Source: Liolophura sinensis
Lineage: Eukaryota > Mollusca > Polyplacophora > Chitonida > Chitonidae
Assembly (NCBI RefSeq): GCF_032854445.1
Contig: NC_088301.1
Span: 26,894,402 to 26,958,401, forward strand
DNA length: 64,000 nt
Direction: 5' to 3'
This document shows positions 1 through 9,323 of the stretch, piece after piece (position 1 is the first letter of the stretch; each line of letters begins with the position of its first letter). The position numbers and the translations under genes are program-made. Under the pieces are notes generated by a model that searched no databases, was not told the DNA's origin, and saw only the letters and a list, made by a program, of their open reading frames with translations.

Positions 1-1003
1 TCATATGATTTTAAGCACTCTCTGATGAGATGACGTCTTCTCATTTCCATAAACCCTTGACATCCCAAATGTATATTTCACTGACTGTGATATTCGTTAT
101 TTAGCAACTGCTTGCTGTCTAAACGCTAACATGAACGACAAAAAATGTATTTATATAATTTGAACAGCATGTTTAAGTAGGTCTAAGGTCTACTGGGGAG
201 ATGAATGCGGTTTGGGCCGAGACAGTATGCTGATGTCTGATTGATTGATTTGTGATACTGTCGTTGAATATTACACGGCTTGAAAATTAACTGATTTTAC
301 ATCTGTGGTGGTCCGGAAATGATACAAACCTGTCCCACAACACTTTATGAAATGGCCCTTCACCTAAATGTAAATAAATCGTTGTAAACGATCTCAAAAT
401 GATGTCTTATGCTGTAGTTTTGTGTTATCATATGTCACTTCATGGAGTACATGGGTAAAGCCTACGTCACAGCTTAGGCCGCGCAATCTGATAGCAACGT
501 GTCTGATTGGATAAAATCTCAGGATGGCTGCTTCAATTTACACTAGCCATTTGTGCAGTATTGTTATTTTGTTCTACGTGTTTTTCGGTGAAATCTCATT
601 AAAATAATAAAGTGTGAAAGCTTGACTATCCTTCTTTCAATTGAAACATGTTTTAGCCAGGCGCTGTCTTCTTCTTTACCTGAGGTGCCCAAATACGCAG
701 TTTTTGAATAATGAATTTATGCCAACACTGTGTCTCCAAAACCAATGTTTCATTATACATAGCATTGTAGTATTACAGTAGTTTATGTATCTAAGAAAAA
801 AAACTGCATGAATTTTGACACGTTTTCTACATTGTAATTCCCAGGATAGCATAATTCATAAATTATTAACACAATTGTTTTGGACCAATGGCAAATTTCA
901 TAGACTGATCTTACTGTGGCATGAAGTGATGACATCACAAAGGGATTAAATGTGTCTTGCTGTCATTAGGTCATTTCTCGAAAGCCCTTTACTAGAAGTG
1001 CAA
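1..1003. other. No recognised gene
   Basis: AT-rich sequence left of the last visible TTC4-like exon, presumably its next intron. No splice-flanked open frame with family resemblance was found on either strand. Confidence 0.5.
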
Positions 1004-1175
1004 GAACACTAGCCCTACATAAGCGAACACTAGCCCCACATAAGCAAATGCTAGCCCCACATAAGCAAACGCTAGCCCCACATAAGCAAACGCTAGCCCC
1101 ACACAAGTAAACGCTTGCCCCACATAAGCAAACACTAGTCCCACATAAGGGAACACTAGCCCTACATAAGCAAAC
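1004..1175. repeat. Minisatellite, 21-bp unit, about 8 copies
   Basis: Unit TAGCCCCACATAAGCAAACAC with few substitutions, in the presumed intron left of TTC4-like exon 7. The unit length is a multiple of three, which explains the repetitive open frame through it. Confidence 0.95.
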
Positions 1176-1245
1176 GCAAACACTAAAAGTACCAGTTGTC
1201 AGAAAAAGTCCACACTAGTCTCTGTATCTGCACAGCATAACTCAC

Positions 1246-1332
1246 CTGTATGACACTGATGAGCTCCTTCTCTGCGTTTAACTCTCTCCTCTCTTTTGCT
1301 AACTCTTTCCTCCTGTCTCTCTCCTGAACTTT
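1246..1332 (-). CDS. TTC4: TTC4-like exon 7, charged helix
   Basis: Eighty-seven bases, 29 codons: KVQERDRRKELAKERRELNA then EKELISVIQ. This is the basic/acidic helix after the TPRs. Acceptor CTGTTTTCAG|AAAGTT and donor ATACAG|GTGAGT are both strong, phase 0. No further TTC4 exon was recognised between here and base 1, so the C-terminal domain must lie off the left edge. Confidence 0.88.
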
Positions 1333-4300
1333 CTGAAAACAGAGGAGCAAAATAATGGAGCAGTGCAAATATAGTGACGTGGTATATAACAACTATACGT
1401 ATACGGCAATATCAAACTTTTCTTAGAGTAGGTTACTTGATTATTAAAGGTGGAGAAAACATAAAAATGACAAAGTTCAGATGAAAGAGTGCAAAAAATT
1501 ATTGCTACATGTGGTCTTCAATATTTTTCTTGATTTTTCCTTAAGGAGAAAAAGACACTTGAAAATAATTTTTTGTATGGTGGGTATTTGGGACAACCTT
1601 TTGGTATTTATAGTCTTTGTTTAATAATGTCATAAATGAGAATGTAACACAGGTTTAATAAATATGTTTGCACTAGAATTTTTTCTGTTCAGCGAACAAA
1701 TGTATTAAACCTCAATTTGGATCATATTCATATTTTTAATATGTTCATAAATATTATCTTGATTTAGGTTAAATGCGTATGTTTTGATATAAACAACAAA
1801 TTTACATTCAAATAAATTTATCACATCCTTATTTAGAACAATATTGTGCAACAACGACAAATACCAAAAGTTGGTCCCAAATACCCACCATGCAAAAATA
1901 CTTTCAAATACCCTTTTCTCTTGAAAAATAAATCCAAAAAAAATATTAAAGATCATATTTGCAAATAAGTTTTGACGCTCTTTCATCTGATTTTTTTTTT
2001 CCTTTAAAATGAACCTTAACACACATTTTATTTCATACAGTCTAAAATACATGCACTGTAATTCCTCAACCTTTCTGCATATGAAAGAGCAACTTCCAGT
2101 GCAATTTATGCACTTTTTATATTTGACTATGGAGACAAAATTACACTTTCAGCGGATTGGCCAGTTTCAGGGTTTCACAAAAAGTATAGTTTTAACTTCA
2201 TTCAGTGTTGATAATACCTTCATAATATGCTTGAATAAACACTTTGCAAATGTGTGTAAGGGTTGAAGAATTACAGTACAAGACTAGTATAATTCAATCA
2301 ATAGTTATGGTATTAAAGTCAGAGTGAGTGAGTGAGTGAGTGCTTGGGGTTTAACATCGTACTTAACAATTTTTCAGTCATATGACGACAAAGGAATCCT
2401 TAGAATGCATGTAATGTGCCTCCTTGTTGCAGGACGGATTTCCACTGCTCTTTTATCTAGTGCTGCTTCACTGAGATGCCTTACCAAAGGCAAGTAAGCC
2501 GCCCCGCCCGAGCCATTATACTGATATGGGTCAACCAGTCGTTGCACTATCACCATCATGCTGAATACCAAGCGAGGAAATTACAACTTCCTCTTTTAAG
2601 GTCTTAGGTGTGACTTGACCCAGGATTGACACTGGGTCTACCGCTTCCGCAGCGGACGCTCTTACCCAGTAGTAAGGAGAGGGTTAAAGATTTACAGTAT
2701 AAGACTAGTATAATTCAATCAAAAGGCATGGTATTAAAGTCAGACCGGATTAAGACACACTGTATTAGCATCAGATACATGCCCTGGTTTATATTAGTCT
2801 CTTGCTTTCTACTTTAACATGCTTACAAGAAAAACACTTTTAATATTTCTGAGTTTGGACAGATATATTATTCTGAAAAGAATTCCCTTTAGATGAAGAA
2901 GGTAGAAGTGGGAGTAAAATAATTATGCTCAATGACCAATTTGAAATAAGACACCAAATTCTGACGAGTGAATGGATGAATGAGTGAGTAAATGCTTGGG
3001 ATTTAACATTGGGGTTAAATAATTTTTCAGTCTCATGACGACGAGGAGTCATTAGGCGTGTGTACATATACTGTGTCTCCTTGTGGCAGAGTGAGTCCAT
3101 GTCGGCAAAGTGTTGCCGCCACTGAAGCATCATTCCGAAGACACCAGACATGACACCCAACTCAGTCACGTTATACTGACAGAGGGCCAACCAGCCCTCT
3201 TTCCTTCCTCTAATCTTTCAGTGCTGAGCGCCAAGCGAGGCAGCACCAAGTACCATTTGTAAAATCTTTGAAATGACCCGACCCAGGTTTGATCCCGGGT
3301 CTCCTGACTTTGAAATTATGATGAGAAATCAAGTGTACCAGTAGAAGATTACACCCAATAATCAGTCTGAAATAAGACACCAAGTTTATAACGAGAAAAA
3401 ATTATACGACAGCAGACAGCATTATGGCGGGAGGAACTGGGTAGAGCGTGGGGGAAACCCACGACCATCTGCTGGTTGCCGGAGAGGAAGCCAACATGAG
3501 CTGGACTTGAACTCACAGCAACATTATAGGTGAGAGGCTCCTGGGTAATTATCCACCCCCATTTATTTGCAATGTAACTCACCAGTAACTTCTCTGCCAG
3601 GACCCTCATATCAGAGATACTCTTGTTGCCTGGTTCTAAGTTAGCTGGTAAAGGAAAATATTTTCTGAAAATTCTAGGTACCAAGGCAAATAAACGAAAG
3701 TTGTGAAAGAGGGCATAATATAGGTAAATTCAAGGTCTCGGATGCTGTTCTTCCGAATGCTGTGCCTTTTATAGGCAAAAAATAGATCAAATCTGACAAC
3801 AACTAGCCTTTTAATTATCTCAGGTGCCCTTTAAGATCATAAAAGGCATCCGCCCACCCAGCTAGATTAGGGCATATAAAAATAAAATGATAAAGGATAT
3901 TGCCAGTCCCAGATCACACCATTTCAGGCATTCTTCATATTTCTTCAGGTCTAGAGAGCACACGCAACCTGTAAGCGGAAAGAAGTCATGTGACATCAAA
4001 TGTGACCAGTGCTAACCAGAGTTTCTCAGTAAGAACATGAGTAAAACTGATATCTGAAAATGAGTACCTGTAGATGAAAACATATCAGGTGTCAACCATA
4101 CACAGAACTTTTGAACACCAAAAAATAAATGAAATAATTTATATAATTTACTGTACTTTGAATATGATAAATAATAATATAATAATAATAACAATATAAT
4201 TTGTAAATGCGAAATTTCTTTTAGTATTTCTTCATTTGACATTTTACTGACAAATGAAAACAAAAAAAAAACCCAGACCAAAAAGTTGCTGTATAATTTG

Positions 4301-7300
4301 TGACACATTTTATAGGCTAGACACATGCACTACATGTACCTGTCATCTTGTATCTTACAATTTCTGCATCTTACCTCTGTAGATAGCTTTTTTGTGCTCT
4401 GGGACAAACTTCCTGGCAATGATACAGTTATTTATGGCTGTCCTCAGGTTACCTGAAACCAACATCCCTAAATACATGTACAGGAAAATGTGTGAAAAAA
4501 AAAAGCTCATGATAACAGTCAATTTTATGGGTGGAGGAAACCTGAGGCCTGGGTGGGGGGCAGGCGACCATTAGCAAGTTAATGACAAACTCTTTCATGT
4601 GTGACATACCGGGGTGCAAGAAGGTGGCCTTCAACAAATGTTTCATGACCCAAACGGTATACAAGCCTCGTCAGCTGATTATTGCTACATGTACCAAGAA
4701 GCTAAAAATGCAGACCTGAATCGAGGAGTTTCATGATCGAACTCTTTTGTCGTTAAAGGTAAAAACAGTCCAATTGTATCACATGACTTGTCAAAAATGT
4801 TAGGCAATCTTTGTTGACATTAATTTACCGATCACCTGTCTCACCCTGCTCCAGAGGCTCAAATGAAACCTATTTTCTTATAGAAACTTTTCAATTTTCT
4901 CCATCGTTGGTCAACCCATGTTATAGTAAATGTGATCAACAATAGTTGCCTGACATTTTGACAGGTCACATGACACAGCTGGACTTTTTCTACCTTTATC
5001 AGTAAAAGAGGTCCAACTTGAAAATCCCCTCACTGAACCCACACCTACTGTGCCCTAGCAATTATAAGACCAGTTTCTTTACAGCTCTGGAAGCAAGTTA
5101 GCAGAATGGTTTAAATATGCGCATAGGCCTATTATAGGTATATGTACCCTAAGTGCTCATGGAAAACTTGCATAAATATTTGTTTCCATATGTACAAGTA
5201 CTAGGGTTGTGGAGAATTTTCCTTTCACAACACCTGCCCCGATAGCACAGTAGGTAGAGCGTCCGCTTCAAGAGCAGTAGATCCAGGGTCAATCCTGGGT
5301 CGAGTCACACCTAAGACTCTAAAAGAGGAAGTTGTAACTTCCTTTCTTGGCGTTCAGCATGAGTGGATGACCCGTATCAGTATAATGGCTCCGGTGGGGT
5401 GGCTTACTTGCCTTCGGTAAGGCGTCTCAGTGAAGCAGCACTAGATAAAAGAGTGGTGGAAATCTGTCCTACAACAAGGAGACACATAACATGTACTCTA
5501 AGGATTCCTTCATCGTCATATGACTGAAAAACTTTGTTAAGTACGACGTCAAACCCCAAGCACTCGCTCACTTACTCACTCCTTTCACAACAGGTGGCGC
5601 TGTCACAAATTATGAATTACACATCATAAGTCTTTTGTTGCGCGACGTCAAACATGTTGTCTGTTACAGTTTCATATATGACATATATCTTCTGTAAAAT
5701 ATTCAAAATCACTAAACTGACAAAATATGTCCCACTTTAGACTTCTCCTGGGTGTCCGATTTCCAGGTACCGATGACAACTGCTTTCACCTTTTCTTTTC
5801 ATTTCTGTACTACCAGCATCAGCACAGAGACTAAGCATTCACACTGACCATTTCACAATTACATTTCATAAATCCTTCAATGACAGGGTGGCCCAGACGG
5901 GGTTTGAACCTCTATCCTTTAAGACCATGAATGTTTACATCTAGTAAAGCAGATGGGTCACCTCACATACATATTTATCTCCCCTTACCTAGATGATAAT
6001 GTGTCAAGGCCCTGTTTGTATACAGTATAGCATTAAGCAGTTTATCCTCACTCTGGGCCTGAATTCCTTCAGTGTAGTTGTCAATCGCCAAACGGTATTT
6101 CTTCTCTTTAAATAATCGATTGCCTTCCTCTTTGTAATTTGTGGCTTTTTCTGAGGAAAACAAAAAAAAAAAAAAAACAGGATAAAGAAAAATGATCATT
6201 TCAAGACGGCCATTACTTGTGAATGTGAGAGACTTTAAAAGACAATACTAGACCAAACATATTTATTTTATTCATCTGATAAGTGTTTTATGCCATACTC
6301 AAGAATATTTCACTTGTACGATGACAGCCGGCATTATGGTGGGAGGAAACCCAGCAGAGCCCGGGGGGAACCCACGACCATCCCCAGGTTGCTGGTAGGC
6401 CTTCCCACGTAAAGGCAAAGATTTATTTATTTATTTATTTGATTGCTGTTTTACGCCATACTCAAGAATATTTCACTTATGCGATGGCAGCCAGCATTAT
6501 AGTGGGTGGAAACCCACGACCATCCACAGACTGCTGGCAGGCCTTCCAACATACAGCCAAAGAGGAATCTAGACCAAATGTATAAATGCATAGATAAAGG
6601 AACCCACAGCAAGTCTGAAAAGCATGACATTTTTTTTGGGTTGCACAACCAAGATATAGCATTTCAAAGTAAGCAAAATTGCATACATCGAGATAACTAA
6701 ACGAATCAGACATCACCAATATGTGTAACCCAAGGACACATGCTGCTCTTTCTGCTTACATCCCTGTTTTCCCTTTTAACCACATATATTTGTCGTACGA
6801 GAGATATGACAACGTGTTTCCGGTAGCTCTGACATGGTGCCTTCAATGACTTTGTAAGAATTCCTGATTAAAAATTGATTTTTGGAGTGTCTATGGCCGT
6901 TCAGGCCTGTTTCCACCCTTCTTCCTTAATAACTCAAGTTATATTATTCACTGTCTTTTCTTCACTCTTGGTAAGTTTTACCAATATCAATATAATATAA
7001 GCACACTGTCACGTCATTCTCTGCCCAATATGATATGCCCTTAACATATAATATTCTTCAACTTTTCATTAATAGTCATCTCACCTAACTCCTCCCCAGG
7101 CCACACCTTCTAAGCAAGTAAATTTTATTTTAAATTTATTTTAAATTTTTATCCTATTATTTTACAATTCTAAAATCTTTGGTCTACACCTTTAGCATCT
7201 TCAGAGTTGTACTTAAGGTCAATCAGTCCCTCAACCAATGGATGGAGAGGTTTACTGAAGTCAAGCTCCTTCACAAAGGCTGGATGTCTCTGTAGTTCCT

Positions 7301-8016
7301 ATAAAAAAAAAACACCAATAAAATCAATAACAATGTACGTCCTAAAATAGGACTGGCTGTATTGCCTTCATAGGGAAGGTAACCCTATCACTGTACATGG
7401 ACATCTTGGTTTCGCTCATACTAGCAGTTACATTGAAGGCAAAGTGAGAAAATCCACATTTTAAAGGTCGAACAGCGTGATCTCCCCTATGAAGAACAAC
7501 AGAACTGAGGAAAGAGGCAAACAGCTCATCTTACTTTCTAACCAGATACTTTCATATATATTTTAAGCAGCTTTTCTTTCTTCTTTTCGAATTTCTATTC
7601 AACACAAATATAAGAAATACTAAACTTTTTTCACGATTCCACCTTTACACTTGTTAACAATATCTAACCTTTACAGTAAACAATCACAATGTGTTATAGC
7701 TATTCTACTGCATTCTAACAAAATAAACCAACAGCATGCTAATGATCAGTTAAACTATTCAAACAATATGTCGCTAAATTAAACAACTTTTGTCAACTGT
7801 TTGTTGGTATCAAAACTGTCAAAAGTAGTATTTATTTACAACCTCAAAAACTTCATCAAGGTTCTTTTCTTCTGGCTCATTTTCTCTTTTTTTCGCTGCT
7901 GCTTTGGATTTCTTCATGATGAAGGCTTCTAAATCTTCATCCATTTTCCTGAAATACGCTTTTCTTTCCTCCTCCGAGGCAGATTTCAGGAAATTTATTT
8001 TCTCTTCCTTATTCAT
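1246..8016 (-). CDS. TTC4: TTC4/Cns1-like TPR co-chaperone (5' seven exons, C-terminus off window)
   Basis: Family knowledge: TTC4 (yeast Cns1) is a cytosolic/nuclear co-chaperone that binds Hsp90 and Hsp70 through three TPR repeats. Seen here: seven exons on the minus strand, 7840-8016, 7190-7298, 5989-6150, 4375-4452, 3901-3968, 3583-3639 and 1246-1332, giving 246 in-phase codons. Residues 1-59 are charged and helical. TPR1 (about 96-130) contains NYKEEGNRLFKEKKY and LYTNRALTHYHLG. TPR2 and TPR3 span about 149-217 and include KKAIYRG, LKWCDLGLA and ISDMRVLAEKLL. A charged helix, KVQERDRRKELAKERR, follows at 218-246, where TTC4 has the same basic/acidic helix. The start at 8016 is preceded by an in-frame stop. 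The animal protein is roughly 390 residues, so the C-terminal domain should lie left of the window. One intron is AT-AC. The alternative is another Hsp-binding TPR protein, but the order, spacing and post-TPR helix favour TTC4. Confidence 0.9.
1440..2040. mobile_element. Foldback (inverted-repeat) element, degenerate
   Basis: The left arm, about 1478-1622, includes GATGAAAGAG, TATGGTGGGTATTTGGGAC and TTTTGGTATTT. The same bases appear inverted at about 1856-1990. The loop is about 230 bp. The arms differ by many substitutions and small indels. No coding capacity. It resembles a non-autonomous DNA element, class unknown. Confidence 0.65.
2053..2280 (-). mobile_element. MITE-like element with terminal inverted repeats
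   Basis: The left end ACTGTAATTCCTCAACCTT and right end GGGTTGAAGAATTACAGT are inverted copies. The interior (ATTGGCCAGTTTC, GGAGACAAAATTA, GAATAAACACTTTGCAAA) recurs inverted at 13744-14206 and partly at 59752-59848. About 228 bp, non-coding. Confidence 0.7.
2323..2681 (-). mobile_element. SINE type B, nearly full length
   Basis: Minus-oriented: a GTGAGTGAGTGAGTG tail at the left, then GCTTGGGGTTTAACATCGT, TTTTTCAGTCATATGACGAC, and a tRNA-like head with the B-box complement GACCCAGGATTGA at the right. Flanked on both sides by a roughly 60-bp direct repeat (2262-2322 and 2682-2742). Confidence 0.85.
2967..3356 (-). mobile_element. SINE type B, diverged variant
   Basis: Same tail and 3' module as type B (GAATGAGTGAGTAAATGCTTGGG, TTTTTCAGTCTCATGACGACG) and a tRNA-like head complement (GACCCAGGTTTGATCCCGGG), but the centre differs strongly from the other copies. 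Flanking direct repeats contain TGAAATAAGACACCAA at 2942 and 3370. Confidence 0.65.
3395..3556 (-). mobile_element. SINE type A, degenerate
   Basis: Contains CAGCATTATGGCGGGAGGAA, ACCCACGACCATCTGCTGG, GAGGAAGCCAACATGAGCTG and GGTGAGAGGCTCCTGGGTAA in the type A order, inverted. It lies in TTC4-like intron 6 and overlaps no exon. Confidence 0.8.
3583..3639 (-). CDS. TTC4: TTC4-like exon 6, TPR3
   Basis: Fifty-seven bases, 19 codons, reading LEPGNKSISDMRVLAEKLL. They form the last TPR helix, aligned with the LLEMRAKADKL region of the family. The exon begins after the AC acceptor and ends at a canonical CTG|GTGAGT donor, phase 0 at both ends. Confidence 0.85.
3640..3900 (-). other. TTC4: U12-type AT-AC intron in TTC4-like gene
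   Basis: Read on the minus strand, the intron begins ATATCCTTTATC at 3900 and ends TTCCTTTACCAGCTAAC at 3640. ATATCCTTT is the full minor-spliceosome donor. TTCCTTTAC is one base from the U12 branch consensus, with its A nine bases from the end. The terminal dinucleotide is AC. Joining phase 0 to phase 0 gives WCDLGLA then LEPGNKSISDMR, the same spacing as in TTC4. Every nearby AG acceptor needs a phase that no GT or GC donor in exon 5 provides without losing the WCD-x-GL segment. Confidence 0.82.
3901..3968 (-). CDS. TTC4: TTC4-like exon 5, TPR2/3
   Basis: Sixty-eight bases encoding the Gly split with exon 4, then CVCSLDLKKYEECLKWCDLG and LA. The family has a matching RGA-x-CH-x-L...WCD-x-GL stretch. 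Acceptor is CTTACAG|GTTGCG. The 3' end has no GT. It is followed directly by ATATCCTTT, the U12-type donor consensus, so the exon ends in phase 0 after GCA (Ala). Confidence 0.88.
4375..4452 (-). CDS. TTC4: TTC4-like exon 4, TPR2 start
   Basis: Seventy-eight bases, phase 1 at both ends. They complete the Gly of HYHLG and encode NLRTAINNCIIARKFVPEH then KKAIYR. This matches the TPR2 helix A region of TTC4 (N-x-R-x-A-x-x-D/N, then H-x-K-A-I). Acceptor TTTCAG|GTAACC, donor CAGAG|GTAAGA. Confidence 0.9.
4530..4700. repeat. Possible dispersed repeat fragment
   Basis: GGTGGAGGAAACCTGAG, GACCATTAGCAAGTTAATGAC and TGTGACATACCGGGGTGC look like fragments of an interspersed element in TTC4-like intron 3. 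No second copy was recognised here, so this is weak. Confidence 0.3.
5233..5580 (+). mobile_element. SINE type B, full length with TSD
   Basis: tRNA-like head GATAGCACAGTAGGTAGAGC with a B-box region GGGTCAATCCTGGG, the type B body, and an ACTCGCTCACTTACTCACT tail. A perfect 12-bp duplication CCTTTCACAACA flanks it at 5221-5232 and 5581-5592. In TTC4-like intron 3, same-strand sense opposite to the gene. Confidence 0.92.
5989..6150 (-). CDS. TTC4: TTC4-like exon 3, TPR1
   Basis: Encodes about residues 96-149: EKATNYKEEGNRLFKEKKY, then AIDNYTEGI and LLNAILYTNRALTHYHLG. The YKxEGNxxFKEKxY and LYTNRA motifs are typical of the first TPR of the carboxylate-clamp family. The Lys and Asn residues of these motifs bind the C-terminal EEVD of Hsp90/Hsp70 in that family. 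Acceptor is TCCTCAG|AAAAAG and donor CTAG|GTAAGG. Both ends are phase 1. Confidence 0.93.
6261..6419 (-). mobile_element. SINE type A, 5'-truncated
   Basis: GTTTTATGCCATACTCAAG, ATATTTCACTTGTACGATG, GGGAACCCACGACCATCC and TTCCCACGTA in inverted type A order. It stops before the tRNA head. Directly followed by a second inverted copy. Confidence 0.88.
6421..6570 (-). mobile_element. SINE type A, 5'-truncated, tandem to previous
   Basis: Begins with an (ATTT)n tail, then GATTGCTGTTTTACGCCATA and AACCCACGACCATCCACAG. It lacks part of the centre and the head. The two adjacent copies suggest insertion into or next to an existing tail. Confidence 0.88.
6571..7189. other. TTC4-like intron 2, nothing else recognised
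   Basis: AT-rich intron sequence between exons 2 and 3. No splice-flanked coding segment or known repeat was seen. Confidence 0.5.
7190..7298 (-). CDS. TTC4: TTC4-like exon 2
   Basis: Encodes residues 60-95 and the first base of codon 96. The product begins ELQRHPAFVKELDFSKPL and ends NSEDAK. Acceptor is ATAG|GAACTA and donor AAAG|GTGTAG. It is the linker before TPR1, equivalent to the Pro-rich segment just ahead of the TPRs in TTC4. The exon is too short for most ORF scans and was found by phase and family pattern. Confidence 0.85.
7299..7839. other. TTC4-like intron 1, nothing else recognised
   Basis: Ordinary intron sequence, with a T-rich tract (on the minus strand) before the ATAG acceptor of exon 2. 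Confidence 0.6.
7840..8016 (-). CDS. TTC4: TTC4-like exon 1
   Basis: Encodes residues 1-59, beginning MNKEEKINFLKSASEEER and ending NLDEVFEV. It is rich in Lys and Glu and probably helical. A TAG in the same frame lies just upstream of the ATG, which fixes the start. The donor is GAGGTT|GTAAAT, a weak but usable GT site, leaving phase 0. The open frame continues three residues into the intron, but the join to exon 2 gives the better protein. Confidence 0.85.
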
Positions 8017-8942
8017 ACTGCTGCTGTAGGGTACTGCAGCGGGGAACAGCTAACTGTCTTTGACAGAAAGACAACTTGTTTTCTTAGGGGCACACCTGTA
8101 CTCTTAACCCTGAAATAACAAAGCAGTTCACCTTTTAAACCTTAACCAAGTCGCAAAAGAAACATGTCAAAGCCATTTTACATTTGAAATATCTACATGT
8201 ACAGCTTGTATACACTGAAATATGACAAATGCATCTTTTTGTAATGTACTGTAACAACTTTTCATTCTCAATGCCATCACTTTACCAAAACTGATAAAGA
8301 TTAAACACAATAATCAACCAACACAAATTTGTCGTGGTAAATAATCAGCTTTATGTCAGTGCTGAAAGTATACTAATATACAAGATTATACGCACATCAG
8401 TGTGACTTTAAAACATAAACCAGATGTCAAATAAGATTACCTATTCACATAGGGCTGTACCAGTTGTTTTATGTTAAATAAAGAGAACTGGCTTTTGTGG
8501 AGTTGAGTATCATTTCATCCTCAGCCTCAAGACTTCATTCAATGTATAAGCCATGCAATGGGGAGGCAGAGTATTTTTTAATTAAGTAGTGAGGTGGCGC
8601 TAGTGTGAAGCAGGATCTTCAACCATTGTTTCGTCAAAAGTGGATTGTGACGCAATGTCTACAGTGTTCTATGTAACGTCATGATACTGAGCTGGGAAAG
8701 GAAAGGTTGATGCCAGCAAAATGACCTCAACGTTCTGCTGCCGGGTGTTTGACTGGTTCCCATTACTGTGGGTATAATATACTCAACACAACTGACACAA
8801 AATGCATGATTACTGCAAGCATGAAGGTAATTCACAAGGATTGAATGTTAACAATTTCCTGTACACTGTGAATTACACTAACAGATTGATGCTGCAAATG
8901 TGGAGGCATAGATTTATTATAAAGATACATGCAAATTTATAC
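8017..8942. other. TTC4-like 5' flank, no clear promoter
   Basis: Contains the TTC4-like 5' leader and upstream DNA. No convincing TATA box or initiator could be assigned by eye, and no coding exon was recognised. Confidence 0.4.
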
Positions 8943-8943
8943 A

Positions 8944-9323
8944 CGACCGGTCCCGATAGCATAGTTGGTAGAGCATCTGCTTGGGGAGCGGTAGATCCAG
9001 GTTCAATCCTGGGTTGCGTCACACCTAAGACCTTACGCTTGGCGTTCAGCATGAAGGGAATAGTACAACGACTGGTTGACCTGTATCAGTATAATGGCTC
9101 GCGCAGTGCGGCTTACTTGCCTTCAGGAAGGCATCTCGGTGAAGCAGCACTAGATAAAAGAGCGGTGGAAATCTGGCCTGCAACAAGGAGGCACATTACT
9201 TGTTGCAGGACAGTGCTGTAGGAAGTGTTTGTACACATTACGTGTACTCCATTACATTACACTGGATTCCTTTGTCGTCACACGACTGAAAAATTGCTAA
9301 GTACGAGCTCTCACTCACTCCAG
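8944..9323 (+). mobile_element. SINE type B, full length
   Basis: Head GACCGGTCCCGATAGCATAG with B-box GGTTCAATCC, body with GTATCAGTATAATGGCTC and GAAGCAGCACTAGATAAAAG, tail CTCACTCACTCC. TTTATACAC at the left and TTTATACAT at the right are a likely target duplication. It carries an extra internal stretch near 9195-9260. The 139-codon open frame across it is SINE-derived. Confidence 0.9.

Noticed and set aside
3583-3968. GC donor (CTG|GCAATA) or AG acceptors for the TTC4-like intron 5
   Set aside because: The GC site leaves phase 0 while all nearby AG acceptors need phase 1. AT-AC ends restore frame and family spacing.
8802-9221. 139-codon open frame
   Set aside because: Most of it lies in SINE type B, and the same peptide pieces recur at the other type B copies.
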